In this document: positions 62,003-64,000 of the stretch, in pieces
How the letters are laid out: every line of letters starts with the position of its first letter
How positions within the stretch are numbered: the first letter of the stretch is position 1
Source of the DNA: Salinicoccus kekensis
Lineage (GTDB): Bacteria > Bacillota > Bacilli > Staphylococcales > Salinicoccaceae
Assembly: GCF_900220995.1 (NCBI RefSeq)
Contig: NZ_OBQF01000001.1
Coordinates: forward strand, 310,001 to 374,000
Reading direction: 5' to 3'
Length of the DNA: 64,000 nucleotides
Position numbers and translations under genes: made by a program
The notes under the pieces: generated by a model
The model's database searches: none
Told to the model about the DNA's origin: nothing
What the model saw: only the letters and a program-made list of their open reading frames with translations

Positions 62003-62112
62003 GTTTACTGAGTATTAATAATTGACTGCAGAGAATATACCATGTTTGACGTTGCTAAAATTATACACTTTATATTTGCTCACTATACATTTGATGAGGA
62101 ATTTTTTTGAGG

Positions 62113-62540
62113 AAAATAATTAAACGATAGATTTAAAGATGATTAGTAAGAATTAATAAAAATTAGACAAAACAAAGCTTTAAGGAGTGAAATGATGGAT
62201 AGGGAAACGAAATATATATTTTTTTCATTATCATCATCGTCCTTGGTTTGAATTTGCTTGGTTATTTTGGATTTATAGAGTTTATAAAAAATTTCCCGAT
62301 GAATTGATTGGTAAAATTTTTTGGCTCTCTACTAAACAGCCGGGAACGGTCATTATAATGATGTAGGTCCGAAAGACTATACCATTGAATACTACCCAAT
62401 TTTCTAGCTGTAAATTTTAGCTTTTTCAGTGGATGATATTAAAGAATTTACCCTTTATAGTAAAGCCGAATTCATAAAATGGAGGCGTTTACATGGCGTA
62501 TATAATTATGCTGGGAGGAATATTTTTAGGTTCCATTGTT
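62113..62540 (+). repeat. Tandem cassette, copy 2
   Basis: Second copy of the block at 61326-61690. Here the small membrane gene is frameshifted, but the following YesK-like gene is full length, the reverse of copy 1. Confidence 0.8.
62196..62307 (+). pseudogene. Frameshifted second copy of the small membrane gene
   Basis: The start (MDRETKYIF) and the end (LLGYFGFIEFIKNFPMN) match the gene at 61401. The distance between ATG and stop is 112 bases against 114, a net loss of two bases in a T-rich run. The original frame is therefore broken. Confidence 0.82.
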
Positions 62541-63152
62541 TACATGTTCACTTTTATTGTATTGAAAAAGAGCGGCAATCATTATTTGGCACCAGTAATT
62601 ACTATTCTGTTTTCTGCAATTATTGTTGCGTACGGCTTATTCTTCGTTGGAGGATTTGAAGGCATGGCTTATTTATTTTTAGCGGTGGGGTTTTTGACTG
62701 TCAGTATTATAGGCGCAATGTTTTTACCCTTATTAACCCGTCAGAGCAGACCGCAACAACTCAATAAAAGAGATAAAATCAGTCTAGTGGTTTTGCCAGT
62801 TATATTTTTTGCCACCATTGGGGTTGCCGTTTGGTCCCAACAGGGATATTGGATTATTGATCAGGCGAATGCTGCTCCTGTGGAAACAGAAGGTTATCAA
62901 ATCTCTACCATTTCTGAAGGAAGTAAAGCAGTGACTTTACTACTTGGTGAAGAATATCTCGGCACAGAAATTGAAGTTGAAAATGTAAGTGAAATAGGAG
63001 CTACAGAAATCACTCTGAATTTTGAAGATGGAGGGCAAGATGACAAAGTTCCTTTTATTCAAATAGGTTTAAGAGAAATAAATGAACCTTTGAAAGTGGA
63101 AACAACGGATGGGGAGAGTTTTGAACAAATTAACGGCCGTCCGACAAATTAA
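62493..63152 (+). CDS. Membrane protein with extracytoplasmic domain (YesK-like N-terminus)
   Basis: A 219-residue protein. Four helices occupy residues about 3-110, beginning MAYIIMLGGIFLGSIVYMF, and the C-terminal 100 residues form a beta-rich outside domain (ISTISEGSKAVTLLLGEEYLG, TEITLNFEDGG). The N-terminal half resembles YesK-like proteins; the outer domain I do not recognise. ATG at 62493 behind GGAGGCG. A truncated copy of its first codons lies at 61654. Confidence 0.7.
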   Translation: MAYIIMLGGIFLGSIVYMFTFIVLKKSGNHYLAPVITILFSAIIVAYGLFFVGGFEGMAYLFLAVGFLTVSIIGAMFLPLLTRQSRPQQLNKRDKISLVVLPVIFFATIGVAVWSQQGYWIIDQANAAPVETEGYQISTISEGSKAVTLLLGEEYLGTEIEVENVSEIGATEITLNFEDGGQDDKVPFIQIGLREINEPLKVETTDGESFEQINGRPTN

Positions 63153-63230
63153 AGTTATACAGAATAGAATGAGACCATGTAAATATGAGATGAAATATAT
63201 ATAGTGTCTAAAATGAAAAGGAGGAAAAAA

Positions 63231-63392
63231 ATGAATATTATAGCAAACCGTGATGGGATTGGCGCGTCTAAGTTTGAGCTTTGGTTTTTTAAAGCCTTAC
63301 ATTTAATAATGTTTAAAAAGTCTAAACACCTTAAAAATATAATACACCGGATAGAAAAAGATATACAAGCAATTAAAAACAAGCAGGTTTAA
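63231..63392 (+). CDS. Unknown 53-residue basic protein
   Basis: A 53-residue lysine-rich peptide with an aromatic middle (FELWFFKALHLIMFKKSK) that may lie along the membrane. The ATG at 63231 has an excellent AAGGAGG upstream, and an earlier ATG at 63204 has none, so I use the later one. Family not recognised and translation unproven. Confidence 0.5.
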   Translation: MNIIANRDGIGASKFELWFFKALHLIMFKKSKHLKNIIHRIEKDIQAIKNKQV

Positions 63393-63454
63393 TGGGAACG
63401 TATTTTCTTTGAAGTCTGCCCGTCCATGAAAGATTTTTTAGAAGATATAGCTTG

Positions 63455-63930
63455 TTATATATTTTTCTCCAACAAAATCTTATGCTGGTTTTTATTATCA
63501 TAGTAAATATCCACTATATTAAAATCGTTTTTGATATTTAAAATCAGCACGTTTTTCCATTTATTCATGATTTTAGTCTGTATTGTTTTATAACCTTACT
63601 GACGAGTCAATTTTTGTTGCTCCTCCATCAGTGTCTGGGTAATGCCATTCTTTCTATGCTCAGGATGCACGCCGCCAATCCAGCTGTAAAAGAGAGAATC
63701 ATTCAGTCTGTAGCCTATTTATATGCAATAATTTCACCATGGGCAGAAACAAGAATAATTATCAGATAATTTACACTGAAAAGCCGTGTCGTTAAATGAT
63801 CGTTGGATTCAAATATTACATTATGTAGATTTTCCAACTGATTATAAATTTCGGTCAATGATACTTCATACAAGACTTCAATTTTTAAATCTATATTATC
63901 CTCCATTTGTAAATATTCTGCCTGATACAC
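63455..63930 (-). pseudogene. Broken GNAT acetyltransferase gene
   Basis: On the minus strand the first half is read as a 71-codon frame starting at 63930 (or at the Met at 63903) and ending SAHGEIIAYK-stop. A second frame continues with IGYRLNDSLFYSWIGGVHPE, HRKNGITQTLMEEQQKLTRQ, an in-frame TAA, then GYKTIQTKIMNKWKNVLILN and IKNDFNIVDIYYD to a stop at 63455. GGVHPEHRKNGI is a GNAT acetyl-CoA loop. So one frameshift and one nonsense codon inactivate it. Confidence 0.85.
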
Positions 63931-63945
63931 GTAAAAAAGTGTAAT

Positions 63946-63977
63946 GATGTTGGTGAGGTTCTGGAACGGTTATAGGA
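63946..63977 (+). repeat. Direct repeat, copy B (GNAT 3'-end remnant)
   Basis: It reads DVGEVLERL and TAG in frame, against DVGGVLERL and TAA at the end of the GNAT gene at 59424-59930. No coding sequence for the rest of a GNAT protein precedes it on this strand, so it is an orphan 3' end. Confidence 0.85.
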
Positions 63978-64000
63978 TTTAAAGCATCAAACATTTTGAA

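Noticed and set aside
62429-62659. 76-residue frame overlapping the YesK-like gene start
   Set aside because: It is the wrong frame of the better-supported gene at 62493, which has a ribosome site and membrane helices.
1-64000. CRISPR arrays, rRNA and tRNA genes
   Set aside because: No regularly spaced repeats, no 16S/23S/5S signatures and no cloverleaf with TTCRANY arm were noticed on either strand.

Overview
The window looks like chromosome from a moderately high-GC relative of Staphylococcus. The best guess is a Salinicoccus-like member of the Staphylococcaceae. The gene order ricA-mutS-mutL-(hydrolase)-miaA-hfq-gpx-hflX-ynbB, then lexA/sosA-ynzC-tkt-yneF, ccdA-ccdC-yneK, sbcD-sbcC and comC-radC is the Staphylococcus/Bacillus core order. 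SD sequences are strong AGGAGG-type, starts are often TTG or GTG, and simple Rho-independent hairpins follow most operons. The core genes are GC-rich at third positions. No rRNA, tRNA, CRISPR array, complete insertion sequence or prophage was seen.

Layout. 0-12 kb: ricA, a ThiW thiamine-precursor transporter component, mismatch repair (mutS, mutL), an alpha/beta hydrolase, tRNA modification (miaA), hfq, a glutathione-peroxidase-like protein on the minus strand that has no cysteine, hflX, ynbB and selO. 12-16 kb: panE diverging from panB-panC, and a secreted CAP-domain protein. 15.8-19.5 kb: lexA diverging from an SOS-controlled sosA-like division inhibitor with three LexA boxes between them, then ynzC, tkt and yneF. 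19.5-27.4 kb: an orphan peptide-binding lipoprotein, a BmrCD-type heterodimeric ABC exporter, ccdA-ccdC, yneK and the small DUF1659-DUF2922-YvrJ trio. 27.4-37.3 kb: sbcDC, a DHA2 efflux pump, a Sco-type copper chaperone, a CynX/NimT transporter, a nucleoside hydrolase-ribokinase pair and a DUF3243 protein.

37.3-46.5 kb is an AT-rich accessory block. Its main operon encodes a TAXI-TRAP transporter (binding lipoprotein plus fused permease), a FadR-type GntR regulator, a GlcD-like FAD oxidase, a GlcF-like iron-sulfur subunit and an LhgO-like L-2-hydroxyglutarate oxidase. The promoter region carries a FadR-type palindrome and a cre-like site. Together they read as a cassette that imports a 2-hydroxy acid, with both enantiomers of 2-hydroxyglutarate the leading candidates, and oxidises it to a 2-oxo acid with electrons passed to the respiratory chain. 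Between this operon and the resident tsuA/yeeE gene lie a decayed duplicate of the tsuA 3' end and an acyltransferase gene.

46.5-57.7 kb returns to core composition: TsuA/YeeE, an MFS pump, a YitT protein, a CtsR-controlled hsp20 operon with an unknown 62-residue protein, DUF5996, comC-radC, a CarD-type regulator, a strong candidate small RNA gene in a 525-base gap, an M20 amidohydrolase and the RNA ligase RtcB. 57.7-64 kb is accessory again: a solitary AbrB-type antitoxin whose toxin frame stops after four codons, a P-loop kinase, two GNAT acetyltransferases, a TcaA-like lipoprotein, and a tandemly duplicated, partly decayed cassette of small membrane proteins. A broken GNAT gene and a duplicated GNAT 3' end close the window.
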